Source: Colimorpha sp045597945
GTDB lineage: Bacteria > Bacteroidota > Bacteroidia > Bacteroidales > P3
DNA length: 64,000 bases
Reading direction: 5' to 3'
Assembly (NCBI GenBank): GCA_045597945.1
Contig: JAZLLD010000059.1
Span: 1-64,000 of the forward strand
Part shown: positions 40,665 through 49,199 of the stretch, one piece after another
How positions within the stretch are numbered: the first letter of the stretch is position 1
Layout: each line of letters opens with the position of its first letter
Translations under genes and position numbers: made by a program
The notes under the pieces: generated by a model
The model's input: the letters and a program-made list of their open reading frames with translations, nothing else
What the model was told of the DNA's origin: nothing
Databases searched by the model: none

Positions 40665-41408
40665 TTAATCCGGATCAGGGGTAAGATATTCTCCCGAAAA
40701 AACTTTATTCTTAGCACCATTGTACTTTACTAGACCATTAAACAAAACCTTACTAGGTGTATCGTCTATTATCTCAGCCATTTTTACCATAAGTTCAGAG
40801 TTGACAGAAAAAAATCCACTAGTCACTCCATTATTTTTCACAGCAAATGAGAAATCGATTGCACCCTTATAATCATTCAATAAGGCCTCCTCTGTCTCTG
40901 TCAAATCTATTCCATTTTGTATTTTTGATTTAATATCCGCAATAAGACGATATCTTGGTGATGTATATACGTATTTTTCTAGCGTACTACACATATCACC
41001 AAATTGACTATAGTAATCATTTAAAGCCTGCCAGTGTGTTTTGTATTTGCAACCTTTGAAAGATGCTAATGAGTCTAGACCCATTTCTACCTTCGCAAAC
41101 ATACCTGATATTTGGGTATGCATATCTATCAATCTGTTAAATACGGCCTCATACTCGTCTTGTGTTGAATACAAAGATTGCACATAAAGATTCTCAAATT
41201 GAGAAGCATAACCCTCTATTTCTCGGATTGCCACTCTGTAATCTTTCTCTGCGTTGGCATTTGCTGTATTTATTTGCGCTTTATGGAACTTTCGCACTGA
41301 TTTAAATGTAAATATTGCTGTAGTAGCACTTGCTACTGCCGCAATCGCACTACTGAGTGCAGTCCAGAAAGTAGGCTCTATATTTAATAAACTCATACTT
41401 GTAGGCAT
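40665..41408 (-). CDS. Membrane-anchored protein of the RM island, A
   Basis: The 247-residue protein has an N-terminal membrane segment (about residues 14-35, ALSSAIAAVASATTAIFTF). A helical cytoplasmic part follows (KSVRKFHKAQINTANANAEK, DYRVAIREIEGYASQFENLY) with many polar residues and a GDMCSTLEKYVYTSPRYRLI segment. It is a distant relative of protein B. The start overlaps the last bases around the hsdS stop (41410) with almost no gap, so it is co-translated after hsdS. Its stop is directly followed by the hsdS remnant. No known family is recognised. Position inside a type I RM locus suggests a defence role. Confidence 0.7.
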   Translation of the reverse strand: MPTSMSLLNIEPTFWTALSSAIAAVASATTAIFTFKSVRKFHKAQINTANANAEKDYRVAIREIEGYASQFENLYVQSLYSTQDEYEAVFNRLIDMHTQISGMFAKVEMGLDSLASFKGCKYKTHWQALNDYYSQFGDMCSTLEKYVYTSPRYRLIADIKSKIQNGIDLTETEEALLNDYKGAIDFSFAVKNNGVTSGFFSVNSELMVKMAEIIDDTPSKVLFNGLVKYNGAKNKVFSGEYLTPDPD

Positions 41409-41409
41409 G

Positions 41410-42567
41410 TTAAAGAGTTAATAATTTATTTCTGAAATATTCATATTGAGACTTTACCGCAGAGATTTCTGCGGGGATGCCATTATCAATACTATTTATT
41501 AGCGCATTAAATTTGTCTAGAATTGAAACTATTCTATTTTGTTCATCCATAGGCGGAACGGATATTTTGAACTGCTTGACTAGTGCATCGGAAACGCATG
41601 GATACCCAGCCCCAGATTGAACTGACTCTATGTATGCATAGAAATCCAAACTCTCAATATAGTAATACATCCATTTAGGATTAACTATTTTTTTATTCGG
41701 ACGCAGTATACAAAATCCTGTACTACAAATCTGCCCATCGTATTCTTGGGGAATAATACAATGTCTTAATTGGGTCGGTCTAGTAGTTCCAAATAATATA
41801 TCCGACGTTCTCACGATTTGCTGAGCACGACTAGGAGCAGATTCTTTATTGATTAACGAAGTCTCTCCAATTGTACACGTATCAATATCAACGGACGAAA
41901 GATCGATGTATTGATAATTTGCAGATGTATTCGACCATTTAATTGTACTTCTCTTTTCGCATAATTCATCAAACGATAATAACGGAGCTTTTTTAACTTC
42001 ATCACTATCGGTGAGGAGTTTGTTGCGGTAGTATTCGTATTGTTTTTTGCGGGCTTGGAGTTCGTCTTGGAGGCCTTGCTGGAGGCTCTCAAATTTGTCC
42101 AAAATCTCTACTATCGCCTCTTGGATGGGGAGAGGGGGAAGGGGAATTTGCAAATCTTTAATGACAGAACGATTCACACTTGGAATTCCCGCACCTTGTT
42201 GTTTGGACTGCAACTTACTTTGACATTCTTTCAGAAAATGATATAGGTATCGGTTATTCAAGACATCAGCACCTTTAGGCCTAACTACAAAGCAATGAGC
42301 ACCTGCCCAAAAATCAGTTTTTTGATATGAAACATAGCCAGCAGAAGCACCTCCTTGGGAAATAGTAATTGTATTGAAGGACTCATTCTTTTTATCGGAA
42401 TAACCGGATGGAAGTACTCCTCCATTAATGACTGGATACATCCCTATTTCGGCCAATTCAGATTTGTTAAATTGTTCTCCGGTATATAGCTCAATTAAAC
42501 TACCCAGAAACACACACTTCACCCCTCCCGGGCACATTTCCTTCACCATTTGTTCTATCTTATTCAT
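41410..42567 (-). CDS. hsdS: Type I restriction-modification specificity subunit HsdS
   Basis: The 385-residue subunit has two target-recognition domains (about residues 15-150 and 205-345) separated and followed by conserved helical repeats: the central EILDKFESLQQGLQDELQ then YEYYRNKLLT, and the C-terminal SILDKFNALINS then YEYFRNKLLTL. It sets the DNA sequence recognised by the HsdM/HsdR complex. Codon use and base composition change between the recognition domains and conserved repeats, as is usual for domain-shuffled hsdS genes. The start lies 12 bases after the hsdM stop. A fragment of a different hsdS 3' end lies downstream at 40572-40664. Confidence 0.95.
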   Translation of the reverse strand: MNKIEQMVKEMCPGGVKCVFLGSLIELYTGEQFNKSELAEIGMYPVINGGVLPSGYSDKKNESFNTITISQGGASAGYVSYQKTDFWAGAHCFVVRPKGADVLNNRYLYHFLKECQSKLQSKQQGAGIPSVNRSVIKDLQIPLPPLPIQEAIVEILDKFESLQQGLQDELQARKKQYEYYRNKLLTDSDEVKKAPLLSFDELCEKRSTIKWSNTSANYQYIDLSSVDIDTCTIGETSLINKESAPSRAQQIVRTSDILFGTTRPTQLRHCIIPQEYDGQICSTGFCILRPNKKIVNPKWMYYYIESLDFYAYIESVQSGAGYPCVSDALVKQFKISVPPMDEQNRIVSILDKFNALINSIDNGIPAEISAVKSQYEYFRNKLLTL

Positions 42568-42579
42568 AGCGTTGTGGGC

Positions 42580-44136
42580 TTAGAGGGTGGGGATGATTTC
42601 GTTGATTTCTTGGCGTAGTTGGTTGCAGTTGGCCACGATGTCGGCAAGGCAGGCGTTGAGCTCTGCAATGTCAATCTCTTCCCGGTTGTCTACCTGCTCT
42701 ACATAGCTGCTGACGGAGAGGTTATAGTCGTTGGCGGCTATGTCTTCGTGGCTCTTGAGGGCGGTGAAGTGGGCCACTTCTTCGCGCTTGGTGTAGGCCT
42801 CTACGATGGCATCTTGGTGCTGGGGTTCGAGCTTGTTTTTGTTGCCCTCTTTCTTGAAGAGTTTGGAGGCATCGATAAAGAGCACCTTGCTGTCGGGGCG
42901 GTTGCCCTTGCGCAGCACGATGATGCAGGTGGCTATGCCCACGCCAAAGAAGAGGTTGGCGGGAAGCTGGATGACGGTGTCGATATAGTTGTTCTCGACC
43001 AGGTATTTGCGTATCTGCATCTCGGCACCACTGCGGTAGAGCACACCGGGAAACTCTACGATGGCTGCCGTGCCAGTCTCGGCCAGGTGGTAGAGCATGT
43101 GCATGACAAAGGCAAGGTCGGCGGCACTCTTGGGGGCCAGCACACCGGCAGGGGAGTAGCGGGGGTCGTTGATAAGAAGGGTGAGGGCTTTGCCCTCCCA
43201 CGAGAGGCTGTAGGGCGGATTGGAGACGATGGCATCGAAGTTGCCGGCCTCGTCGAGGTGGAGGGGTTTTAAGAGGGTGTCTTCCTGACGGATGTCGAAG
43301 TTGTTGAAGTTGACATCGTGGAGAAACATGTTGATACGGCAGAGGTTGTAGGTGGTGGGGTTGATCTCCTGGCCGTAGTATTTGAGGTCGGGGTTGTGCT
43401 TGCCGATGATGCGGGCAAAGCGGAGCAATAGCGATCCTGAGCCGCAGGCGGGGTCGTAGACTTTGTCGATCTTGGGGTTGCCGATGGTGGCAATGCGGGC
43501 GAGGACGCTGCTGACCTCCTGGGGGGTGAAGAACTCGCCGCCACTCTTGCCAGCCCCGCTGGCATACATGTTCATGAGATATTCGTAGGCATCGCCAAAG
43601 GGGTCGTTGTCGGTCTGGCCGGCTTTCTTGCCGAGGTCCATGTTCTGCACGGCCACAAGCACACGGTAGAGGCGGGAATTGCGCTGGGTGACGCTGTTGC
43701 CCAGGAGGTTGCTATCTACCACAAAGTCGGAGAAGAGGCCGCGGATGTCGGCCTCGGAGGGGGTGCCGATGGCAGAGGCCTCGATGGCGTTGAAAACACG
43801 GGAGAGGGTCTCGTTGAGGTTTTCGTCGTCCTTGGCACGCTGGCACACGTTGCTGAACAGCTGGCTGGGGAGGATGAAATAGCCTTTCTCGGCCACAATC
43901 TGTTCTTTGGCAGAGGCAGCCTCGGAGTCGGAGAGCCGGGCATAGGAGAAGTCGGTTATACCGGCCTGATGCTGGAGGTTGTCGATATAGTCGGTCAGGT
44001 TCTCGGAGATGAAGCGGTAGAAAAGAGTGCCGAGGACATAGGCCTTGAAATTCCAGCCATCGATGGCGCCACGCAGCTCGTTGGCAATGGCCCAGATGGT
44101 TTTGTGCAGTTCGGATTGTTCGGTTGTTGTTGCCAT
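42580..44136 (-). CDS. hsdM: Type I DNA adenine methyltransferase subunit HsdM
   Basis: The 518-residue subunit has the N-terminal helical domain (LHKTIWAIANELRGAIDGWN), SAM motif DPACGSGSLLLRFA (D228) and the catalytic NPPYS motif (N306) of N6-adenine methyltransferases, followed by a C-terminal helical region. It methylates the host recognition site and serves as the scaffold of the R2M2S complex. It is the first gene of the island, with a promoter at 44171. The sequence is GC-rich and typical for the genome. Confidence 0.97.
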   Translation of the reverse strand: MATTTEQSELHKTIWAIANELRGAIDGWNFKAYVLGTLFYRFISENLTDYIDNLQHQAGITDFSYARLSDSEAASAKEQIVAEKGYFILPSQLFSNVCQRAKDDENLNETLSRVFNAIEASAIGTPSEADIRGLFSDFVVDSNLLGNSVTQRNSRLYRVLVAVQNMDLGKKAGQTDNDPFGDAYEYLMNMYASGAGKSGGEFFTPQEVSSVLARIATIGNPKIDKVYDPACGSGSLLLRFARIIGKHNPDLKYYGQEINPTTYNLCRINMFLHDVNFNNFDIRQEDTLLKPLHLDEAGNFDAIVSNPPYSLSWEGKALTLLINDPRYSPAGVLAPKSAADLAFVMHMLYHLAETGTAAIVEFPGVLYRSGAEMQIRKYLVENNYIDTVIQLPANLFFGVGIATCIIVLRKGNRPDSKVLFIDASKLFKKEGNKNKLEPQHQDAIVEAYTKREEVAHFTALKSHEDIAANDYNLSVSSYVEQVDNREEIDIAELNACLADIVANCNQLRQEINEIIPTL

Positions 44137-44170
44137 AGTTTTTTTGTAAAATCGCTATTATTTCAATTTG

Positions 44171-44178
44171 CAAAGATA
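44171..44178 (-). promoter_or_regulatory. Promoter -7 box for hsdM
   Basis: The minus strand reads TATCTTTG, 34 bases upstream of the hsdM start. The 405-bp gap 44137-44541 otherwise contains the enolase terminator and no ORF I can support. Confidence 0.75.
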
Positions 44179-44490
44179 CGAAAATTATTTTATATAACGA
44201 TTATTTTATAATGCAGGTGAGGGTGGCAGCATAATGCCAAGATAATCAACAGTTTCGAGGAATAGAGATTTGGCGGTTTGCGAGTGGCAGGATTGCAAAC
44301 TTGTCGGATTAAGTTCTTTTATGTGAGAAATTTGAAGGGAATTGTACTGAAGGACGGCTTCCACGGAAGTTGATTTAGGGTTTGTTGGCACACACCCTTC
44401 TGGCCATTGAGGATTTGTGAAAGGGAAGCGAAGAACCGGTGCTCAAAGGCAAAGGGCTGGCCGCAGACTGGATATTTAATCTATATACAG

Positions 44491-44525
44491 AAAAAGGGCA
44501 TCCCTATTTGGGATGCCCTTTTTGA
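44491..44525 (-). terminator. Intrinsic terminator of eno
   Basis: GGGCATCCC pairs with GGGATGCCC around TATTT, with five A residues before and five T residues after, so it can work on both strands. It lies 17 bases past the eno stop at 44542. Confidence 0.9.
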
Positions 44526-44541
44526 GTTATTCAGAAGAATG

Positions 44542-45834
44542 TTATTTCTTGATGAATTTGTAGTCGCGGCCCAAGAAGTAAGCCTGATCGCCAAGCTGTT
44601 CTTCGATGCGCATGAGCTGGTTGTACTTGCAGATACGGTCGGTACGGCTAGCGGAACCAGTCTTGATGAGGCCGGTGTTGAGTGCGACAACGAGGTCGGC
44701 GATGGTGGTGTCCTCGGTCTCACCGGAACGGTGGGAGATGATGGAGGTGTAGTTGTTGCGGGTTGCCAGGCTGACAGCGTCGATGGTCTCGGAGAGAGAA
44801 CCAATCTGGTTGAGCTTGACGAGGATGGAGTTGGCAACTTTCTGGTCAAGACCCATCTGGAGGCGCTTAACGTTGGTGACGAACAGGTCGTCGCCTACGA
44901 GCTGGCAGCGGTCGCCGATGGCCTCGGTGAGCATCTTCCAACCCTCCCAGTCGTCTTCATCCATACCGTCTTCGATGGAGATGACGGGATATTTGCTGAC
45001 CCACTGTTTCCAGAAGTCAACCATCTCGGCGGAGGTGTATTTCTCGCCAGAGGACCACTTCATGGTGTAGAGCTTGGTCTCCTTGTCGTAGTACTCGGAG
45101 CTAGCAGCGTCGAGGGCGATGTAGACATCCTCACCAGGACGATAACCAGCCTTCTCAATAGCCTGGCAAACAACCTGGATAGCCTCTTCGTTGGAGCCGA
45201 GGTTGGGAGCGAAACCACCTTCGTCACCTACGTTGGTGGACATGTTCTTGCCTTTGAGGACGGATTTGAGGTTGTGGAAGACCTCGGTGCCCATGCGGAG
45301 TGCCTCGCTGAAAGTGGGAGCACCAACGGGCATGATCATGAACTCCTGGAAGTCGATGCTGTTGTCAGCATGGGAACCGCCATTGAGGATGTTCATCATG
45401 GGGATAGGAAGGGTGTAGCCATTGCAACCGCCAAGATAGCGATAGAGGGGCTGACCGGACTCCATGGCAGCAGCTTTGGCAGCAGCAAGGGAGACGGCGA
45501 GGATGGCGTTAGCACCAAGTTTACCTTTGTTCTCGGTACCATCAAGTTCCATCATTTTCTGATCGAGAGCGCGCTGCTCTTCGACATACATACCGCGGAG
45601 TTCTTCGTTGAGGACAGTGTTGACGCTGTTGACAGCTTTCAGGACACCCTTGCCCATGAAGACGCTCTTGTCGCCATCGCGAAGTTCGCAAGCCTCGTGG
45701 ATACCGGTGGATGCTCCAGAGGGAACAGCAGCACGGCCCATAGCGCCATTTTCGGTATATACCTCGGCTTCAACAGTGGGGTTTCCGCGAGAGTCGAGAA
45801 TCTGGCGGCCCTTGATTCCTATAATTTGTGACAT
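44542..45834 (-). CDS. eno: Enolase
   Basis: The 430-residue enzyme interconverts 2-phosphoglycerate and phosphoenolpyruvate in glycolysis. Seen in sequence: MSQIIGIKGRQILDSRGNPT at the start, the metal site IEDGMDEDDWEGW, VGDDLFVTN with the catalytic region, and the signature SHRSGETEDTTIADL near residue 365-380. Length is canonical. It follows the ribosomal alpha operon on the same strand, separated by a hairpin terminator (45882-45923). No TAnnTTTG box was found directly upstream. A strong terminator ends the gene. Confidence 0.98.
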   Translation of the reverse strand: MSQIIGIKGRQILDSRGNPTVEAEVYTENGAMGRAAVPSGASTGIHEACELRDGDKSVFMGKGVLKAVNSVNTVLNEELRGMYVEEQRALDQKMMELDGTENKGKLGANAILAVSLAAAKAAAMESGQPLYRYLGGCNGYTLPIPMMNILNGGSHADNSIDFQEFMIMPVGAPTFSEALRMGTEVFHNLKSVLKGKNMSTNVGDEGGFAPNLGSNEEAIQVVCQAIEKAGYRPGEDVYIALDAASSEYYDKETKLYTMKWSSGEKYTSAEMVDFWKQWVSKYPVISIEDGMDEDDWEGWKMLTEAIGDRCQLVGDDLFVTNVKRLQMGLDQKVANSILVKLNQIGSLSETIDAVSLATRNNYTSIISHRSGETEDTTIADLVVALNTGLIKTGSASRTDRICKYNQLMRIEEQLGDQAYFLGRDYKFIKK

Positions 45835-45881
45835 AATTTTGTGTTTATTAAGGTTTGTGTTTGAATTTTAACTGACATAGT

Positions 45882-45923
45882 AAAAGGAATGCTGAGAAGT
45901 GTTTCATTCCCGCATTCCTTTTA
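45882..45923 (-). terminator. Terminator between rplQ and eno
   Basis: AAAAGGAATGC pairs with GCATTCCTTTT in the 107-bp gap after rplQ; the loop is 20 bases. On the minus strand it runs into TTTTA. It probably ends the ribosomal superoperon. Confidence 0.75.
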
Positions 45924-45941
45924 TAGGTTTACCTCAAAGTA

Positions 45942-46412
45942 TTATTCTGCCTTGGGAGCCTCTTCGGTAGCAACTGCGGGAGCTTCAGCTTTCTTGGAGC
46001 GGCTACGACGAGTGGTCTTGGCTTTCTTTTCGGTACCAGCTTTCAGCATGTTCTCGTTGTAGTCAACGAGTTCGATGATAGCCATAGCGGAGTTGTCGCC
46101 ATGACGGATGCCAGTCTTGAGGATGCGAGTGTAACCACCGGGGCGGTTAGCGATCTTCTGGGAAACTTCGCGGAAAAGTTCGTTGACGGCTTCCTTGCTG
46201 TGGAGGTAACTGAAGACAACACGACGATTATTGGTGCTGTCGACTTTCGAGCGATTGATGATGGGCTCGACATATACTCTGAGCGCTTTTGCCTTTGCCA
46301 AGGTGGTCTCAATTCTCTTCTCCATGATGAGAGAGGTGGCCATATTGGAAAGCATAGCGACGCGATGTGCGTGAGTTCTGGAGAGATGATTTACTTTACA
46401 ACCGTGTCTCAT
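45942..46412 (-). CDS. rplQ: 50S ribosomal protein L17
   Basis: The 156-residue protein starts MRHGCKVNHLSRTHAHRVAM and keeps RPGGYTRILKTGIRHGDNS-like rRNA-contact residues. It is about 35-40 residues longer than E. coli L17 because of a Lys/Ala/Glu-rich tail after residue 120 (KKAKTTRRSRSKKAEAP), common in Bacteroidota. L17 lies at the polypeptide exit side of the 50S subunit. It follows rpoA by six bases and is the last gene of the superoperon. Confidence 0.97.
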   Translation of the reverse strand: MRHGCKVNHLSRTHAHRVAMLSNMATSLIMEKRIETTLAKAKALRVYVEPIINRSKVDSTNNRRVVFSYLHSKEAVNELFREVSQKIANRPGGYTRILKTGIRHGDNSAMAIIELVDYNENMLKAGTEKKAKTTRRSRSKKAEAPAVATEEAPKAE

Positions 46413-46418
46413 TTCTTA

Positions 46419-47411
46419 TTATTCTTTATCAAGTTTATACTTTGTGATATTCATACCGAATTCAAGGTTCTTGGAGGCAACCAAGTTTTCGAGCTCGGTT
46501 AACGATTTTTTACCGAAGTTGCGGAACTTCAACAAATCAGCTTTGTTGAATGCAACCAGTTCACCCAGGGTTTCAACTTCAGCAGCCTTCAAGCAGTTGA
46601 GCGCACGGACGGAGAGGTCCATGTCGACCAACTTGGTCTTGAGGAGCTGACGGATGTGCATGGTGCTCTCGTCGAACTCTTCCTGTACGGGCTTGGGCTC
46701 GGCTTCGAGGGTGATGCGCTCGTCGCTGAAAAGCATGAAGTGCTGGATGAGGATGGTGGCAGCTTCTTTCAAGGCCTCTTTCGGATGAATAGAGCCATCA
46801 GTCTGGATGTCAAACGTCAGCTTCTCATAGTCAGTACGCTGCTCAACACGATAGTCGCTGACTTCGTATTGCACCTTCTTGATGGGCGTATGAATAGAGT
46901 CGATGGCGATAACTCCGATAGCGTCACCCGGCTTCTTATTCTCATCGGCAGGGACGTAGCCACGGCCCTTCTCGATGGTAAGCTCAACCTTGAGTTCGGT
47001 AGTAGTCTCCATGTGGCATATCTCAAGCTCAGGATTGAGAACCTGGAAACCATTAAGGAAGTTGTTCAAATCACCAGCTTTGAATTCGGACTGACCGACG
47101 ATGGTGAAAGCAACTTTCTCAGTCTCGTAGTCTTCAATCTGACGGCGGAAGCGAATCTGCTTCAGCTTGAGGATGATGTCGGTCATGTCTTCAACTACGC
47201 CAGGAAGCGAAGAGAATTCATGGTCGACGCCATCAATGCGAACCGAAGTGATTGCGAAGCCTTCAAGGGAGGAAAGAAGGACACGACGCAATGCATTTCC
47301 GATGGTGATACCATAGCCGGGTTCCAGAGGACGGAATTCGAAAGTACCACGAAAATCATCGGCTTCGAGCATGACGACTTTGTCGGGTTTCTGGAAAGAT
47401 AATATTGCCAT
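46419..47411 (-). CDS. rpoA: RNA polymerase alpha subunit
   Basis: The 330-residue subunit has the N-terminal dimerisation domain (FRGTFEFRPLEPGYGITIGN, ALRRVLLSSLEGFAITSVRI) and the C-terminal helix-hairpin-helix domain (LSVRALNCLKAAEVETLGEL, NFGKKSLTELE) that touches UP elements and activators. Length is canonical. It lies between rpsD and rplQ as in the alpha operon. An 88-bp gap to rpsD contains a perfect 9-bp hairpin (47450-47486). Confidence 0.98.
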   Translation of the reverse strand: MAILSFQKPDKVVMLEADDFRGTFEFRPLEPGYGITIGNALRRVLLSSLEGFAITSVRIDGVDHEFSSLPGVVEDMTDIILKLKQIRFRRQIEDYETEKVAFTIVGQSEFKAGDLNNFLNGFQVLNPELEICHMETTTELKVELTIEKGRGYVPADENKKPGDAIGVIAIDSIHTPIKKVQYEVSDYRVEQRTDYEKLTFDIQTDGSIHPKEALKEAATILIQHFMLFSDERITLEAEPKPVQEEFDESTMHIRQLLKTKLVDMDLSVRALNCLKAAEVETLGELVAFNKADLLKFRNFGKKSLTELENLVASKNLEFGMNITKYKLDKE

Positions 47412-47449
47412 TTTAATTCCTTTCTTGTTGTTATTGTGGTTTCTGGATT

Positions 47450-47486
47450 CTGGTTTCTAGATGTTGTTGCCTCGGCCAGAAACCAG
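47450..47486 (-). other. Hairpin in the rpsD-rpoA gap
   Basis: CTGGTTTCT (47450-47458) and AGAAACCAG (47478-47486) are perfectly complementary around a 19-bp loop. There is no T-run, so it is more likely a processing or stability element than a terminator. Confidence 0.6.
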
Positions 47487-47499
47487 TAACTAAGCCCTA

Positions 47500-48105
47500 T
47501 TACTTAGAATAGAGTTCGACGATGAGCTGCTCGTTGATGGTCTCAGGAATCTCAGCACGTTCGGGATAATTGACGAACTTGCCGGAGAGAGAGGAACCAT
47601 CCCACTCAAGCCAAGCATAGTTGTTGGCGCGAGAAGCGAGGTTGTCGGTGATGATTTCCAAAGATTTGGAACGCTCACGAACGGAGATAACATCACCAAT
47701 CTTCACCTGGTAGGAAGGAATGTTGACAACATTGCCGTTGACTGCGATGTGGCAGTGAGACACGAGCTGGCGAGCCTGAGCACGGCTGCGGCCAATGCCA
47801 AGACGATAAACGACATTGTCAAGGCGAGCTTCAATGAGTTTCATCAGCTCTTCACCGGTGATACCACCACGACGGGAGGCTTCAGCATAGAGCTTACGGA
47901 ACTGGCGCTCGAGGATGCCATAAGTGTATTTGGCCTTCTGCTTCTCCTGAAGCTGAATGCCGTATTCCGAGGTCTTACCACGGCGGCGGTTCTGGCCGTG
48001 CATACCCGGAGCGTAAGGTTTCTTTTCGTAGTTCTTATCGGGACCGTAAATGGGTTCGTGGAACTTTCTAGCGATTTTGGTTTTAGGACCTGTATATCTT
48101 GCCAT
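47500..48105 (-). CDS. rpsD: 30S ribosomal protein S4
   Basis: The 201-residue protein starts MARYTGPKTKIARKFHEPIY and contains the S4 RNA-binding domain (RLDNVVYRLGIGRSRAQARQ). The N-terminal region lacks the four-cysteine zinc site, so it is the zinc-free form. S4 is a primary 16S rRNA binder, and in many bacteria represses its own operon. It sits between rpsK and rpoA, 28 bases after rpsK. Confidence 0.98.
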   Translation of the reverse strand: MARYTGPKTKIARKFHEPIYGPDKNYEKKPYAPGMHGQNRRRGKTSEYGIQLQEKQKAKYTYGILERQFRKLYAEASRRGGITGEELMKLIEARLDNVVYRLGIGRSRAQARQLVSHCHIAVNGNVVNIPSYQVKIGDVISVRERSKSLEIITDNLASRANNYAWLEWDGSSLSGKFVNYPERAEIPETINEQLIVELYSK

Positions 48106-48133
48106 TTTAATTTAAGTCTTAATTCGTTAATAA

Positions 48134-48523
48134 TTACACGCGACGACGTTTGGGGGGACGGCAACCATTGTGGGGAAGAGGAGTGATGTCAACGATCTCC
48201 ATGACTTCGATACCACAACCATTGATTGCGCGGATTGCAGATTCACGTCCTTGACCAGGTCCCTTAACAAAGACCTTAACTTTTCTTAGGCCCAAATCAT
48301 AAGCAACTTTACCGCAATCTTCCGCAGCCATCTGTGCAGCGTACGGAGTGTTTTTCTTCGATCCGCGGAAGCCCATTTTTCCTGCAGAGGACCAAGAAAT
48401 CACTTGACCGGCATTGTTAGTCAACGAAATAATAACGTTGTTGAAGGATGCAAAGATGCATGCTCTTCCAAGAGGTTCAACTTTTACGACTCTTTTTTTA
48501 GTCGGTTTAGAAGTTTTTGCCAT
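48134..48523 (-). CDS. rpsK: 30S ribosomal protein S11
   Basis: The 129-residue protein has the conserved ASFNNVIISLTNNAGQVISW and KVFVKGPGQGRESAIRAING segments and the Arg-rich tail PHNGCRPPKRRRV. S11 lies on the 30S platform near the mRNA exit. The 92-bp gap to rpsM is wide for this operon but shows no ORF or clear hairpin. Confidence 0.98.
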   Translation of the reverse strand: MAKTSKPTKKRVVKVEPLGRACIFASFNNVIISLTNNAGQVISWSSAGKMGFRGSKKNTPYAAQMAAEDCGKVAYDLGLRKVKVFVKGPGQGRESAIRAINGCGIEVMEIVDITPLPHNGCRPPKRRRV

Positions 48524-48615
48524 AATTTTTTTTACTTGTGCTTGATTTTACATTTGTTTACCAACTGCTCCCAAAATTCAAATATAGTCCGCAGATGGCC
48601 GCTACACATTAATTT

Positions 48616-48993
48616 TTATTTGGTAGCTTTCTTCTTGTTAGCGATAGTTTTCTTCTTACCCTTACGAGTACGAGCGTTGTTCTTGGTGCTCTGGCCACGG
48701 AGGGGCAGACCCAGACGATGACGGATGCCACGATAGCAACCGATATCCATGAGTCGCTTGATGTTCATCTGAACCTCAGAACGAAGAGCACCTTCTACTT
48801 TGTACTCATCGTTGATGATGGTACGCAGAGTGTTCTGCTCATCATCGGTCCAGTCCTGAACTTTCTTGTTCTCGTCGATGCCAGCCTTAGCCAGAATCTC
48901 AGATGCAAGACTTCTTCCGATACCGTAGATATAGGTCAGACCTATAACGCCTCTCTTGTTTTTGGGTAAGTCAATACCTGCAATACGTGCCAT
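48616..48993 (-). CDS. rpsM: 30S ribosomal protein S13
   Basis: The 125-residue protein starts MARIAGIDLPKNKRGVIGLT and has YRGIRHRLGLPLRGQSTKNN and the basic tail KGKKKTIANKKKATK that reaches the tRNA sites. S13 forms intersubunit bridges in the 30S head. It follows rpmJ by 31 bases, as in the canonical alpha operon. Confidence 0.98.
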   Translation of the reverse strand: MARIAGIDLPKNKRGVIGLTYIYGIGRSLASEILAKAGIDENKKVQDWTDDEQNTLRTIINDEYKVEGALRSEVQMNIKRLMDIGCYRGIRHRLGLPLRGQSTKNNARTRKGKKKTIANKKKATK

Positions 48994-49024
48994 AAATTCT
49001 TTTTTTCTTCTTTTTGTTAGTTAA

Positions 49025-49141
49025 TTATCCTTGTCTTTGTTTGAACTTCGGATTCTTCTTGTTGATTACATAGACAACCCCGTGGCGACGAACCACCTTG
49101 CACTCGGGGGATCTTTTCTTTACAGAAACTCTTACTTTCAT
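49025..49141 (-). CDS. rpmJ: 50S ribosomal protein L36, zinc-free form
   Basis: A 38-residue protein (MKVRVSVKKRSPECKVVRRH...NPKFKQRQG) is encoded between infA and rpsM. Only one cysteine of the usual CxxC...C...H zinc site remains (position 14), so this is the C-minus form that does not bind zinc. It is too short for ordinary ORF cut-offs but placement and sequence are unambiguous. Confidence 0.97.
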   Translation of the reverse strand: MKVRVSVKKRSPECKVVRRHGVVYVINKKNPKFKQRQG

Positions 49142-49199
49142 TTTTTATTATGTTTTTCAAATGTTTCTTTTCAACATTCTATCAACAGGTCAATCGACT

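Noticed and set aside
40572..42567. Phase-variable hsdS inversion system
   Set aside because: The hsdS fragment is in the same orientation as hsdS and no tyrosine recombinase gene lies in the window, so inversion is not supported.
44206..44391. 61-codon ORF between hsdM and eno
   Set aside because: No homology signal, no promoter, and it overlaps AT-rich promoter DNA of hsdM.
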